Assembly (NCBI GenBank): GCA_046160545.1
Contig: JBJXGS010000252.1
Location: forward strand, 26,900 to 90,899
From: JAEUOS01 sp046160545
GTDB lineage: Bacteria; Pseudomonadota; Gammaproteobacteria; Burkholderiales; JAEUOS01
Length of the DNA stretch: 64,000 bases
Reading direction: 5' to 3'
Shown: piece by piece, positions 27,066 through 35,529 of the stretch
Layout of the letters: every line of letters begins with the position of its first letter
How positions within the stretch are numbered: position 1 is the stretch's first letter
Position numbers and translations under genes: made by a program
Notes under the pieces: generated by a model
What the model was told of the DNA's origin: nothing
What the model saw: the letters and a program-made list of their open reading frames with translations, nothing else
Databases searched by the model: none

Positions 27066-28522
27066 GAAGCATCGTTTCCGGCGCACTGCTCGTCGTCGCG
27101 ATGCGCTGGACCGACCGCCTGATCGGTTTTCTCAGCACCTTGATCCTTGCACGCCTGCTGCTACCCGACGATTTCGGTGTCATCGCCATGGCGTCGGTGA
27201 TCATCGGTTTGGTCGATGTCCTGCTCAATCTCGGCGTTCATGTTCCCTTGATCCAGAACAAGAACCCGACACAGGCCCACTACGATACCGCATGGACGTT
27301 GCGCATACTGCAGAGCGCGGCGACGATGCTGCTCATTATCGTATCCGCCCCGTTCGCGGCGCGTTACTTCAACGAGCCACGAATCGTCGACGTCATGATG
27401 GTCCTGGCCATGTCGCTGCTAGTCGGAGCGCTCGAGAACATCGGAGTGGTGAATTTCCAGAAAGAAATGCGTTTCGCAGAAGATTTTCGATTCCTGTTCC
27501 TGCGTCGAATTCTCGCATTCGTAGTCACACTGGTCTTTGCATTCGCCCTCAAGTCATACTGGGCGCTGGTCATCGGCACCGTGATTGGTCGCATCGCCGG
27601 TGTTGTACTCAGCTACACGATGCATCCGATGCGCCCGCGCCTCTCGTTGGCCACGCTTCGAGAGATCTTCTCGGTTTCGCAATGGATGCTGATGCGCAAC
27701 ATCACCGGCTACCTGGAAACTCGATTGCACCTCGTGGTTGTGGGCGGGCGCGAAGACAGCGCCACCACCGGTGCGTACGGCCTTGCCGACGAGGTGGCCT
27801 CTCTGCCGACAACCGAACTTCTGGCCCCTCTCAACCGAGTGCTCTTCCCGGCATTCGTGGCGGTCAAGGACAATCTGGATGAGCTCAGGCGCATTTTCCT
27901 GCTGTCACTCTCCTTGCAGAGTCTGATCGGTATCCCCGCAGGACTCGGACTGGCATTGGTCGCCGAACAGGCGGTTCCGGTTCTTCTTGGCCCCAACTGG
28001 AACGTTGCGATCCCGTTTCTTCAGGTCATCGCGATCGTCAACGTTTTCAATGCCATCGGAGTTGCCGGCATCTACGTCATGTTTGCCCTTGATCGTGTCC
28101 GCCTCACGGCCTACTACGCACTGGCCCAGGTGCTTGTATTCGCGGCGGGGGCCTACCTGCTATTTCCAGGCACTGGTGCATTCGGAATATCACTGCTGCG
28201 CATGGGGTCGGCCGCATTGTTGATCGGTGTTTTTCTCGTGATGCTAACCCGCATATTGCCGGGATTGCGCCTGGCGGAGATGGGGAGCGCGATCTTGCGT
28301 CCTTCCTTGGCGACCGCGCTCATGATCGCCTGCGTCTACGCTGGCGGAGAGTCACTTGGGAGCACGGCGATCCTGGTCCTCATCGTCAAGATCGCGATCG
28401 GGATTGTGGTCTACTGCGCCGCGATCACAACCTTGTGGTGGGCGGCCGGCCGCCCGCCTGGCGCCGAGCAGTGGCTACTCGACAACCTTGGCGGGCGCTT
28501 TCGGCGCAACACAAGCACATGA
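27062..28522 (+). CDS. Wzx-like polysaccharide flippase (oligosaccharide transporter family)
   Basis: A 486-residue inner-membrane protein with 12-14 predicted hydrophobic segments, in the MOP superfamily: an N-terminal ALLVVAMRWTDRLIGFLSTLILARLL start and the LLPDDFGVIAMA loop are typical of LPS-biosynthesis flippases of the Wzx/RfbX type. It moves undecaprenyl-linked repeat units to the periplasm. ATG 27062 overlaps the GT2 stop as ATGA. Since region 1 also carries a Wzm/Wzt ABC exporter, this flippase indicates a second, Wzx/Wzy-type route that most likely serves the XrtA polysaccharide. Confidence 0.85.
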   Translation: MRSIVSGALLVVAMRWTDRLIGFLSTLILARLLLPDDFGVIAMASVIIGLVDVLLNLGVHVPLIQNKNPTQAHYDTAWTLRILQSAATMLLIIVSAPFAARYFNEPRIVDVMMVLAMSLLVGALENIGVVNFQKEMRFAEDFRFLFLRRILAFVVTLVFAFALKSYWALVIGTVIGRIAGVVLSYTMHPMRPRLSLATLREIFSVSQWMLMRNITGYLETRLHLVVVGGREDSATTGAYGLADEVASLPTTELLAPLNRVLFPAFVAVKDNLDELRRIFLLSLSLQSLIGIPAGLGLALVAEQAVPVLLGPNWNVAIPFLQVIAIVNVFNAIGVAGIYVMFALDRVRLTAYYALAQVLVFAAGAYLLFPGTGAFGISLLRMGSAALLIGVFLVMLTRILPGLRLAEMGSAILRPSLATALMIACVYAGGESLGSTAILVLIVKIAIGIVVYCAAITTLWWAAGRPPGAEQWLLDNLGGRFRRNTST

Positions 28523-28542
28523 CAGCCAGGAGATACTGACTG

Positions 28543-29307
28543 ATGGAGCATTTCCGTGACTCACCGTTAGAGCAAGCGCGTATCGCGGACCTCTTCGGTC
28601 TCATTCCCGAACGCGGCGCAAGAGCACTTGACGTCGGCGCGCGTGACGGCTTTTTGTCCCTGCGCCTGGCCGAACGCTACGATAGCGTAGTCGCGCTTGA
28701 CCTTGAGAAACCCCAGATCGACCACCCACGCATCGAGTGTGTCGCTGCGAATGCTGCCGCCCTGCCGTATGCAGATGACTCGTTCGACCTTGTCCTGTGT
28801 AGCGAGGTCCTGGAACACATTCCCCGCCCTGCGATGGATGCCGCCTGCCGCGAGATCGTCCGTGTCGCCTCGGGCCCAATCGTCATCGGGGTACCACTGC
28901 AACAGGATTTGCGCATCGCCGAGACGACCTGCTCACATTGCGGGCACCACAACCCGCCGTGGGGTCATGTCAACAGTTTCACCGAACACGAACTTGGTCG
29001 CTTGTTCAGTCCCGCTTTCCCAGTGCGACAGAATTTTGTCGGAACCAGCCGGGACCGCACGTGCGCGCTCGCGGTCGACCTGCTGCGCTATGCCGGCAAC
29101 CCCTTCGGCACTTACCTTCAAGACGAGACCTGCCTCAGTTGCGACCAGCCGATCGGCCAACCCGGCAGTCGCACCCTGCCTCAGCGCATCGCTACGCGCT
29201 GCGCCACACTACTCAACTCATTGCTCTCGGCAACCATGGCCGAACGGCCGATGTGGATCCATGTCCTTTACAGCAAGTCAGCTGCAGATTCCGCAGGGAA
29301 AGCATAG
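28543..29307 (+). CDS. Class I SAM-dependent methyltransferase
   Basis: A 254-residue cytoplasmic methyltransferase. Motif I is ALDVGARDGFLSL at about residues 27-39; the motif IV-like region FDLVLCSEVLEHIP follows at about 81-94. A later CSHCGHHNPPWGH segment contains Cys and His residues that could bind a metal, and a second CLSCDQP pair lies near the C-terminus. This is seen in a subgroup of glycan-locus methyltransferases. It may methylate a sugar or acceptor of the glycan. It is 20 bases downstream of the flippase and last in the plus-strand unit, and converges with the deacetylase gene ending at 29326. Confidence 0.8.
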   Translation: MEHFRDSPLEQARIADLFGLIPERGARALDVGARDGFLSLRLAERYDSVVALDLEKPQIDHPRIECVAANAAALPYADDSFDLVLCSEVLEHIPRPAMDAACREIVRVASGPIVIGVPLQQDLRIAETTCSHCGHHNPPWGHVNSFTEHELGRLFSPAFPVRQNFVGTSRDRTCALAVDLLRYAGNPFGTYLQDETCLSCDQPIGQPGSRTLPQRIATRCATLLNSLLSATMAERPMWIHVLYSKSAADSAGKA

Positions 29308-29325
29308 CCCGCTATTTGCCGGCGC

Positions 29326-30288
29326 TCAGGCCATCGCGTAGTCGCATCCAGAGCGCGCGTTGCGCACCAGGTGTGTCGCCAGCTTGAATGGGTTGCCGGT
29401 CCAGGCCTGGAAGCGCGGCAGTTGATACAAGTCGCAACCGGCCATGGCAACGCCGCGTGCAGTGCTGACGGCGCAATCGAACCCAAGCTCGCGTATCAGC
29501 GTCGCATGCCCGGCGTCATAGTCGCGCCCCGGGACACCATTTGGATAGGCAAACAGGCGTACCGGTCGCCCGAGAGTCTCCTCCAGGCGCGCACGTCCGC
29601 CAGCGACCTCCTGTCTCGCCGCTTCGACATTGAGTGTCGAAAGGATCGCATGCGAAACGGTATGCGCGCCAATCTCTACGCCACGTCGGGACAACTCGCG
29701 CAACTGCGCCGAGGTCAGCATGAGGTCGTTCGGCAAATCGCGCGTCCCCATCGCCTTGCTCGCGGCAATGATCCTTTCCTCACGAACCTCGGGTGTCCAA
29801 CGCTTGGCTCGCTCCAGCAACGCGGCTATTGCAGCGCGGCGCTGCGCCACATCGGCGGTGGGATGCCGGCCCAACTCGAAGTTGCGCAGGTCCAGGTCGC
29901 TTCCCGAAAAGCGCGCCACCATTTCTGTCAGTGTGTCGTTGAACATCCGACCACCGTCCAGATAGCCCGTGGCGACGAAAACGGTGGCAGGCAGATCGAA
30001 TCGCTCAAGTATTGGCTGCGCGACCGTAAGATTGTCGGCATAGCCGTCGTCGAAAGTAATACAGCAGGCGCGTTCAGGAAGCGAGTCGTCGCGCAGACGC
30101 GATACCGCTTCGGCAAGCGGTAGTGCATGCAGATTGGCGGACACCATCTGCATGTGCGCCAGGAAGCTCGCTGCGTCGAACTCCCCCGGGCGCAACGGAT
30201 CCGGATGGGCCAATACACGGTGATAGAACAGGATCGTAAGCCGTGACTGACCCCGCGGCCACGCGAGAAACGGCAAGCGCGTGATCAC
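29326..30288 (-). CDS. Polysaccharide deacetylase (CE4-like)
   Basis: A 320-residue protein with a NodB-homology domain: CITFDDGYADNLTVAQPIL (motif 1, catalytic Asp pair), EIGAHTVSHAIL (His metal ligands, motif 2) and later RPVRLFAYPNGVPGRD (motif 3). It should remove N-acetyl groups from glycan precursors. It starts at GTG 30288, overlapping the stop of the ligase gene as GTGA. It is the last gene of the core exosortase operon and the second deacetylase there. No signal peptide is evident, so it probably acts on the cytoplasmic side or is exported by another route. Confidence 0.85.
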   Translation of the reverse strand: MITRLPFLAWPRGQSRLTILFYHRVLAHPDPLRPGEFDAASFLAHMQMVSANLHALPLAEAVSRLRDDSLPERACCITFDDGYADNLTVAQPILERFDLPATVFVATGYLDGGRMFNDTLTEMVARFSGSDLDLRNFELGRHPTADVAQRRAAIAALLERAKRWTPEVREERIIAASKAMGTRDLPNDLMLTSAQLRELSRRGVEIGAHTVSHAILSTLNVEAARQEVAGGRARLEETLGRPVRLFAYPNGVPGRDYDAGHATLIRELGFDCAVSTARGVAMAGCDLYQLPRFQAWTGNPFKLATHLVRNARSGCDYAMA

Positions 30289-31622
30289 TTGCCCATCCCC
30301 GGCCGCATGCGCGGATTTGCGGACGCCACCGCCGGAGCGACCTGCGCGGGCGTGGCTTTGGCGTCCGGTCCGTACTTGAGCGCTTTTGCCACCACATGCC
30401 GCAGAGTCGCCGCGATCACCGCCACGTAATAAGGGAAATCATAGTAGGCGAGACTGAGAAAAGCAGCGCCGACCGCAAACGCGATGAGGCTGACCTGGAT
30501 CATTGCGCCGAGGTCATGCGCCCATGCAAGGTCCGGGCGTTTCTTGCACCTGGACACCACCCAACCGCCGTATCGCCAGGCGCTGCCAAAAATGAGAAGG
30601 TATAGCGCCAATCCGACGAAGCCATGCTCACCGAGAACTTGAAAGTAGATCGAGTGTGCCGCATGGACGTACTCGGGAATTGGCGAGTAGCGCGCGAACA
30701 CTTGCGGAATATAGATATCGAAGCCGCCTCCGATGGGAAACCTGTCAATCGCGAGATTCCAGGCGTTCCACCAGGCATTGATGCGCCCCTGCGCGGATCG
30801 ATCCTCCTCAAAAGTCTGGATGGTCGACATCCGTTCAAACCACTTGTCCGGCATGAAACTGAACATGATCGGCGCGGCAATCGCCAATATGACCCCGACC
30901 AGGAGTTTTTGTCGGCCCTTGAGCCAAAAATAGGCTCCCATGGCCACCATTGCGATCAGGGCGCCGCGGGAATAGGATCCGACTGCCGAAGCGAAGCACA
31001 ACAGCATCGCACCCATCAAACCCATTCGCATCCATCGATTGCTAGCCTGCAACTGCAAGTAACGCAGCAGCGGGATCGTCGAAAGCAGCGCGATGGCCAG
31101 TGCGTTGTTCTCTTCGATGTAGCTGCCGGGAGGGCCCCAGACCCTGAAGTCGCCTGCCGTGGCAATCACGAACACGCCGCCCTTGATGCCGTAGAAGGCG
31201 ACCGACATGGTGAGCACCCAGACCAGTTTGTCGATGTCTTCGCGGGTGCCAATGACGAAGAAAGCCACCAGCACCATCGCAAGTATCTTGATCGCGCGCA
31301 GCCAGAGCTGGAAATTGTCGCCTGCGACGCTCGGCGCGGCCGGAAAAAGCGGCGAGATGCAGATCCAGAACGTGAACCCGAAAATCGCGAACACCGCCGC
31401 GTTGAACGGTAGGCGATAGAGGCTGCGAGCATGCAGTACCAACGAGAAAAGGGTGCAGATCGCGATGACCTGGGCGAAAGGCATCGAGAATGCGAATCCA
31501 TAGGCAAGACGATGTGGATTCATGATCGACAGCCAGACCCACATCAGCAAACCGATCAACGGCTGCTTCAGCACAAACGGGACGGACCCAAAGACGATGA
31601 GCGTCAGAACTATGTCGCGCAT
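30285..31622 (-). CDS. Putative O-glycosylation ligase, exosortase A system-associated
   Basis: A 445-residue polytopic membrane protein with about 10-12 hydrophobic segments. The N-terminal MRDIVLTLIVFGSVPFVL and MNPHRLAYGFAFSMPFAQ segments match the exosortase-A O-glycosylation ligase family, and the periplasmic loop near residues 270-340 (GRINAWWNAWNLAIDRFPIGGGF, shortened here to its ends GRINAWW and FPIGGGF) corresponds to the Wzy_C catalytic region. It presumably transfers the lipid-linked glycan to protein or another acceptor, or polymerises it. ATG 31622 is four bases after the preceding GT4 gene. Confidence 0.87.
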   Translation of the reverse strand: MRDIVLTLIVFGSVPFVLKQPLIGLLMWVWLSIMNPHRLAYGFAFSMPFAQVIAICTLFSLVLHARSLYRLPFNAAVFAIFGFTFWICISPLFPAAPSVAGDNFQLWLRAIKILAMVLVAFFVIGTREDIDKLVWVLTMSVAFYGIKGGVFVIATAGDFRVWGPPGSYIEENNALAIALLSTIPLLRYLQLQASNRWMRMGLMGAMLLCFASAVGSYSRGALIAMVAMGAYFWLKGRQKLLVGVILAIAAPIMFSFMPDKWFERMSTIQTFEEDRSAQGRINAWWNAWNLAIDRFPIGGGFDIYIPQVFARYSPIPEYVHAAHSIYFQVLGEHGFVGLALYLLIFGSAWRYGGWVVSRCKKRPDLAWAHDLGAMIQVSLIAFAVGAAFLSLAYYDFPYYVAVIAATLRHVVAKALKYGPDAKATPAQVAPAVASANPRMRPGMGK

Positions 31623-31625
31623 GCG

Positions 31626-32822
31626 TCATGCACCTGCAGCAGTAGCGCCCATGGCGCGACGAAACAACGACAACTGACCCTTCGTTGTCGCCTCCCAACT
31701 GAACTGCTCCGCGTAGCGCCGTACCGCCGCGCGGTCAGGCGGTGCTGCACGCAAGTGCGTCAGCGCGCGCACGATCGCAGCGGCGGAGCGTTCCGACAGC
31801 AGCAAACCGGCCTGCGGTGAAGCAACAATTTCGGGACTGCCGCCGACCGCCGTGGCGATGACCGGTGTCCCGCATGCCATCGATTCGAGCAGGACATTCG
31901 CCCAGCCTTCGCTGCTCGACGCAAGAACCAGAGCATCGGCAGCCGAATAAAGAGTACGCAAGCGGGACTGCGGTAGTCGCCCCAGAAAGCGCACGCGCGA
32001 GCTGATTCCGAGAGCGATTGCCCTGGCGCGCAAAACTTCCAGCAAGGGTCCGCCACCGGCGATCAACAAGGTCGCATCGTCGATACCAGCTATCGCTTCG
32101 ATGACCAGATCCACTCCCTTGAGTGGAACCAGATTGCCGACACACGCCACGCAATACCCTGCCACGTCCAGATCCCGCCGGGACGTCGCGCGATCCTCGG
32201 GCCAGAAGTTCAAGAGATCGACACCGTTGCGTAGCACCGAAATCTTGTCGTCCTGGACACCCAATTGCACGAGCGATCGTTTGAGGGCTTCGGCAACCGT
32301 CACGATGGCATGCGCAGAACGCGTTGCGGCCAGAATCATGCGCCGGGGCAGCGCATAACGCGGCAGAATGTTGACATCCGAGCCGCGTGCGGTCATGAGA
32401 ACCGGCTTGCGGAACCAACGACCCAAAAGGGTCGCGGCAACTCCGTCCGGGTAAAGGTAATGGGCATCGATCAGATCAAAATCGAATCCGTTGGCAAGCA
32501 GGCGCCGGACAGCCGGAGCGGCTGCGGCGGCAAGCAGGAATGGCGCTGCCGACATGCCGATCTTGGGGATGGAAACGTATCGGGGATGGTCGACCCCGAT
32601 CCCTTCGCGCATCTCGAACCCGGGGACTTTCGCATAGGCGGCATACTCACCAAAGCGTGGATGGGTGAATGGAAACCAGGGAACAGGAGCCAGCACCTTT
32701 GCTTCCACTTCGCCGGAAAGCAGAAGATGCTTTAGACGGGTCTCCACGAAGATCCCATGCCCCGGGCGGATGGCATTCGGGTAGAGGGTCGAAAAAAGCA
32801 GGACTCGGGGCGTAGATGCCAT
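31626..32822 (-). CDS. GT4 family glycosyltransferase
   Basis: A 398-residue GT-B glycosyltransferase. It opens with RVLLFSTLYPNAIRPGHGIF and has the Gly-rich donor segment IAGGGPLLEVLRARA and the C-terminal SSSEGWANVLLESMACGTPV motif with the E-x7-E acceptor/donor pattern. All core motifs are intact. It lies in the core exosortase operon between the ligase and gmhA genes and probably elongates the repeat unit of the exopolysaccharide. The sugar donor cannot be assigned. Confidence 0.87.
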   Translation of the reverse strand: MASTPRVLLFSTLYPNAIRPGHGIFVETRLKHLLLSGEVEAKVLAPVPWFPFTHPRFGEYAAYAKVPGFEMREGIGVDHPRYVSIPKIGMSAAPFLLAAAAAPAVRRLLANGFDFDLIDAHYLYPDGVAATLLGRWFRKPVLMTARGSDVNILPRYALPRRMILAATRSAHAIVTVAEALKRSLVQLGVQDDKISVLRNGVDLLNFWPEDRATSRRDLDVAGYCVACVGNLVPLKGVDLVIEAIAGIDDATLLIAGGGPLLEVLRARAIALGISSRVRFLGRLPQSRLRTLYSAADALVLASSSEGWANVLLESMACGTPVIATAVGGSPEIVASPQAGLLLSERSAAAIVRALTHLRAAPPDRAAVRRYAEQFSWEATTKGQLSLFRRAMGATAAGA

Positions 32823-32866
32823 GCGGTTGGCCGCACATTGGCGACTGCCCGGCGAGCCAGCCGGAG

Positions 32867-33451
32867 TCAGCGCTTCCCGGAGAACATGCCGTCCTCAACC
32901 AATCCGCAGATGATATGGCCGCAAACAATGTGGCCCTCCTGGATCTTGGGTGTCGCAGCGGACGGAATCTCGATGCAATGATCGACCATGCCGACGATGT
33001 CGGCCCTCCGGTTGCCAGTCATGCCCACCGTGACCAGCCCCCGCTCACGGGCGACCCGCAGCGCCGCAAGAATATTGGGGGACTTCCCGGAGGTCGAAAT
33101 CGCAAACAGTACGTCACCGGCACACCCGACCGCCCCCACCTGACGCGAAAACAGGTGCTCGTACCCGTAGTCGTTGCCGATCGCCGTAAGCACCGAGGTA
33201 TCCGTGGTCAGAGCGAACGCCGGCAATCCAGGTCGGTCGTATGCAAAGCGACTGACGAACTCACCGGCAAGATGCTGACAGTCAGCCGCACTGCCTCCAT
33301 TGCCGGCAAACAACAGTTTCTTGCCATCGCCCAGGGCATGCAAGCATGCACGTGCCACTGCCTCCAGCACCTTCGCAATGCGACCATCGGCTCGCATCTC
33401 TGCGAGCACCCGGGAACTGCTATCAAGTTCCCTCTCAATCGCGGTCAGCAT
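32867..33451 (-). CDS. gmhA: D-sedoheptulose-7-phosphate isomerase
   Basis: A 194-residue SIS-domain protein. AGNGGSAADCQH is the phosphosugar-binding loop; ISTSGKSPNI is the second SIS loop; and CGHIICGLVE carries the catalytic His region. It converts sedoheptulose 7-phosphate to glycero-manno-heptose 7-phosphate, the first step to nucleotide-activated heptose. The other heptose genes (kinase, phosphatase, cytidylyl- or guanylyltransferase) are not in the window, so either the copy elsewhere is used or this paralogue has a cluster-specific role. It lies between a GT4 gene and the asparagine-synthase gene. A gap of 151 bases upstream has no recognised motif. Confidence 0.9.
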   Translation of the reverse strand: MLTAIERELDSSSRVLAEMRADGRIAKVLEAVARACLHALGDGKKLLFAGNGGSAADCQHLAGEFVSRFAYDRPGLPAFALTTDTSVLTAIGNDYGYEHLFSRQVGAVGCAGDVLFAISTSGKSPNILAALRVARERGLVTVGMTGNRRADIVGMVDHCIEIPSAATPKIQEGHIVCGHIICGLVEDGMFSGKR

Positions 33452-33602
33452 CTGACTCCTCGTCTATTGACCCTGCCGATGTTAGTGGCAGGCAGGTTAA
33501 TCGGTGCGATTTTACGCTGGTGGTCGGCATGCAGGAATGGCCGGCACTCGGCCGTGGGGCAATTTCCTGGCAATCTAGCCGGGGCCATGTCAAAGCGCCA
33601 TT

Positions 33603-35525
33603 TCATGCAGCGCGTCGCCAAGGTTCCGACGGTGCATCGAAGGTATTGCGCAGGAACGCATCGAACATCAGTAACGACCATAACGGGCCACTGTAATCTC
33701 GAGCACCGGACTGGTGCGCCTCGACCAGGTGTTCGAGATAGCGTGAGTTGAACCACCCGGTGTCACGCAAGCGTGGTCCAAGAACCGCCTCGCTTACCCG
33801 TCCGCGCAACGGCCCGCGAAACCAGGCAGCCAAGGGCACGGCGAACCCCATTTTCGGTCGATACAACACGTCCTCCGGCAAGTGCGGTTCCATCGACTTC
33901 TTGAGGAGCAGCTTTCCCTCGCCATCGGAGTACTTGAAGCTGGAAGGAAGGGTTGCAAGCCATTCGACCAGCTGATGGTCCATCAATGGCTCGCGTACCT
34001 CAAGGGAATGCGCCATGCTGGCGCGGTCGACCTTGGTGTTGATATCGCCGACAAGATAGGTGTTGAGATCAAGGTACTGGATCAACGCAAGCGGATCATC
34101 GGTACCGGCACGACCGGCGTGGCCGGCGAACACTTCCGACGCATCGTAGCCTGACAATTCTGTCTTGAACGCCTGACTGAAAAGTGTTGCTCGCATCGGA
34201 CCACGAAAGATGGACATCGAATGAAAATAGGCCCCGACGGCATCGCGCGACAAACCCTCGAACGTAGTTTTCGCGCGAAACATTCGGGGTGCCCAGTCCG
34301 CCTTCGGGTAGAGCCTGCCGAGGAGGCCGAAAAGCGGGCGGCGCAGCGCGCGCGGCATGGCCGCGCGCATGCGCTCCTCCATCAAGTGCAGGCGGTAGCG
34401 ACGATACCCTCCGAAACTCTCGTCACCGCCATCGCCGGACAATGCCACTGTCACATGCTTGCGCGCCAGCTGGCACACCCTGTAGGTCGGAATAGCCGAG
34501 CTGTCTGCATAGGGCTCATCGTACAGGCCTGCCAGAGTGTCGACGAGTGCGAAATCATCGCTCGCTACAGTCTCCACGCGATGATTCGTGGCATACCGTT
34601 GCGCAACGCGTGCCGCGAAATCCGCTTCATTGAATGCAGGATCGGAAAACGCAATCGAGCAGGTATTGACCGGATCATCCGACAGACCCGCCATCATCGC
34701 AACCACCGCGCTCGAATCGACCCCCCCCGACAGGAAGGCGCCCAATGGCACCTCCGAAATCATGCGCAGGCGCACCGATTCACGCAGGCGCTCGATCAGC
34801 TCACTCTGCGCGTCGGCAAACGACATGCGGTTGTCGTTGGTAAAGCGAACGTCCCAGTATCGGCGCGCCACCCCGGGCTGCGCCCCGCGACGCAGGGTCA
34901 GCGTATGCGCTGGCGGCAGCTTGCGGGCTTGGCGAAAAATGGTGCGCGGATCCGCCACATACCCGAGCGCGAAGTACTCCTCGACCGCTAGCGCATCGAG
35001 GTCGCGAGCCAGGCCACCATGGGCAAGCAGTGACTTGAGCTCTGAACCGAAAAGCAACATGCCGTCAGGTAGCAAGGCGTAAAACAGCGGCTTGACTCCC
35101 AAGCGGTCGCGGGCAAGAAACAAGGTTTGCCGACCGCGATCCCAAAGCGCAAACGCGAACATGCCGCGAAAGCGCTGTACGCACTCTTCGCCCCATTCCT
35201 CCCACGCGTGGACGATCACCTCCGTGTCGCTGCGCGTCCGAAAAACATGCCCGCAGGACTCGAGTTCAGGAACCAGTTCCTGGAAGTTGTAGATCTCGCC
35301 ATTGAAGACGACGCATACGCTGCCATCTTCGTTGAACATCGGCTGCTGTCCCGTGGAGACGTCGATGATCGAGAGTCGGCGATGTCCCAACCCCAGTCCC
35401 GGCTCAAGATGCAAGTCGCCTTCATCCGGTCCGCGATGGATCTGCGAGTCATTCATGCGCAGCAGGACGGCCCGCTCAATCGTGGATGCACCACGCGTGT
35501 CGAAGATTCCGGTGATTCCACACAT
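33603..35525 (-). CDS. Asparagine-synthase-like amidotransferase, exosortase A system-associated
   Basis: A 640-residue class II glutamine amidotransferase fused to an asparagine-synthetase ATP-pyrophosphatase domain. It starts at MCGITG, so Cys2 is the N-terminal nucleophile, with RRLSIIDVSTGQQP and FNGEIYNF in the glutaminase half. The ATP PP-loop is GAFLSGGVDSSAVVAM and the acceptor-domain motif SGDGGDESFGGYRRY follows. The family is specific to exosortase A loci and probably amidates a carboxyl of the glycan (for example a uronic acid). ATG 35525 was chosen because Cys2 must be exposed; the longer frame to 35678 reads into the exosortase gene. It is four bases downstream of xrtA. Confidence 0.92.
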   Translation of the reverse strand: MCGITGIFDTRGASTIERAVLLRMNDSQIHRGPDEGDLHLEPGLGLGHRRLSIIDVSTGQQPMFNEDGSVCVVFNGEIYNFQELVPELESCGHVFRTRSDTEVIVHAWEEWGEECVQRFRGMFAFALWDRGRQTLFLARDRLGVKPLFYALLPDGMLLFGSELKSLLAHGGLARDLDALAVEEYFALGYVADPRTIFRQARKLPPAHTLTLRRGAQPGVARRYWDVRFTNDNRMSFADAQSELIERLRESVRLRMISEVPLGAFLSGGVDSSAVVAMMAGLSDDPVNTCSIAFSDPAFNEADFAARVAQRYATNHRVETVASDDFALVDTLAGLYDEPYADSSAIPTYRVCQLARKHVTVALSGDGGDESFGGYRRYRLHLMEERMRAAMPRALRRPLFGLLGRLYPKADWAPRMFRAKTTFEGLSRDAVGAYFHSMSIFRGPMRATLFSQAFKTELSGYDASEVFAGHAGRAGTDDPLALIQYLDLNTYLVGDINTKVDRASMAHSLEVREPLMDHQLVEWLATLPSSFKYSDGEGKLLLKKSMEPHLPEDVLYRPKMGFAVPLAAWFRGPLRGRVSEAVLGPRLRDTGWFNSRYLEHLVEAHQSGARDYSGPLWSLLMFDAFLRNTFDAPSEPWRRAA

Positions 35526-35529
35526 GACG

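Noticed and set aside
30624..31412. Open frame of 262 codons on the plus strand
   Set aside because: Antisense to the O-glycosylation ligase; rich in His, Arg and Asp with no family resemblance.
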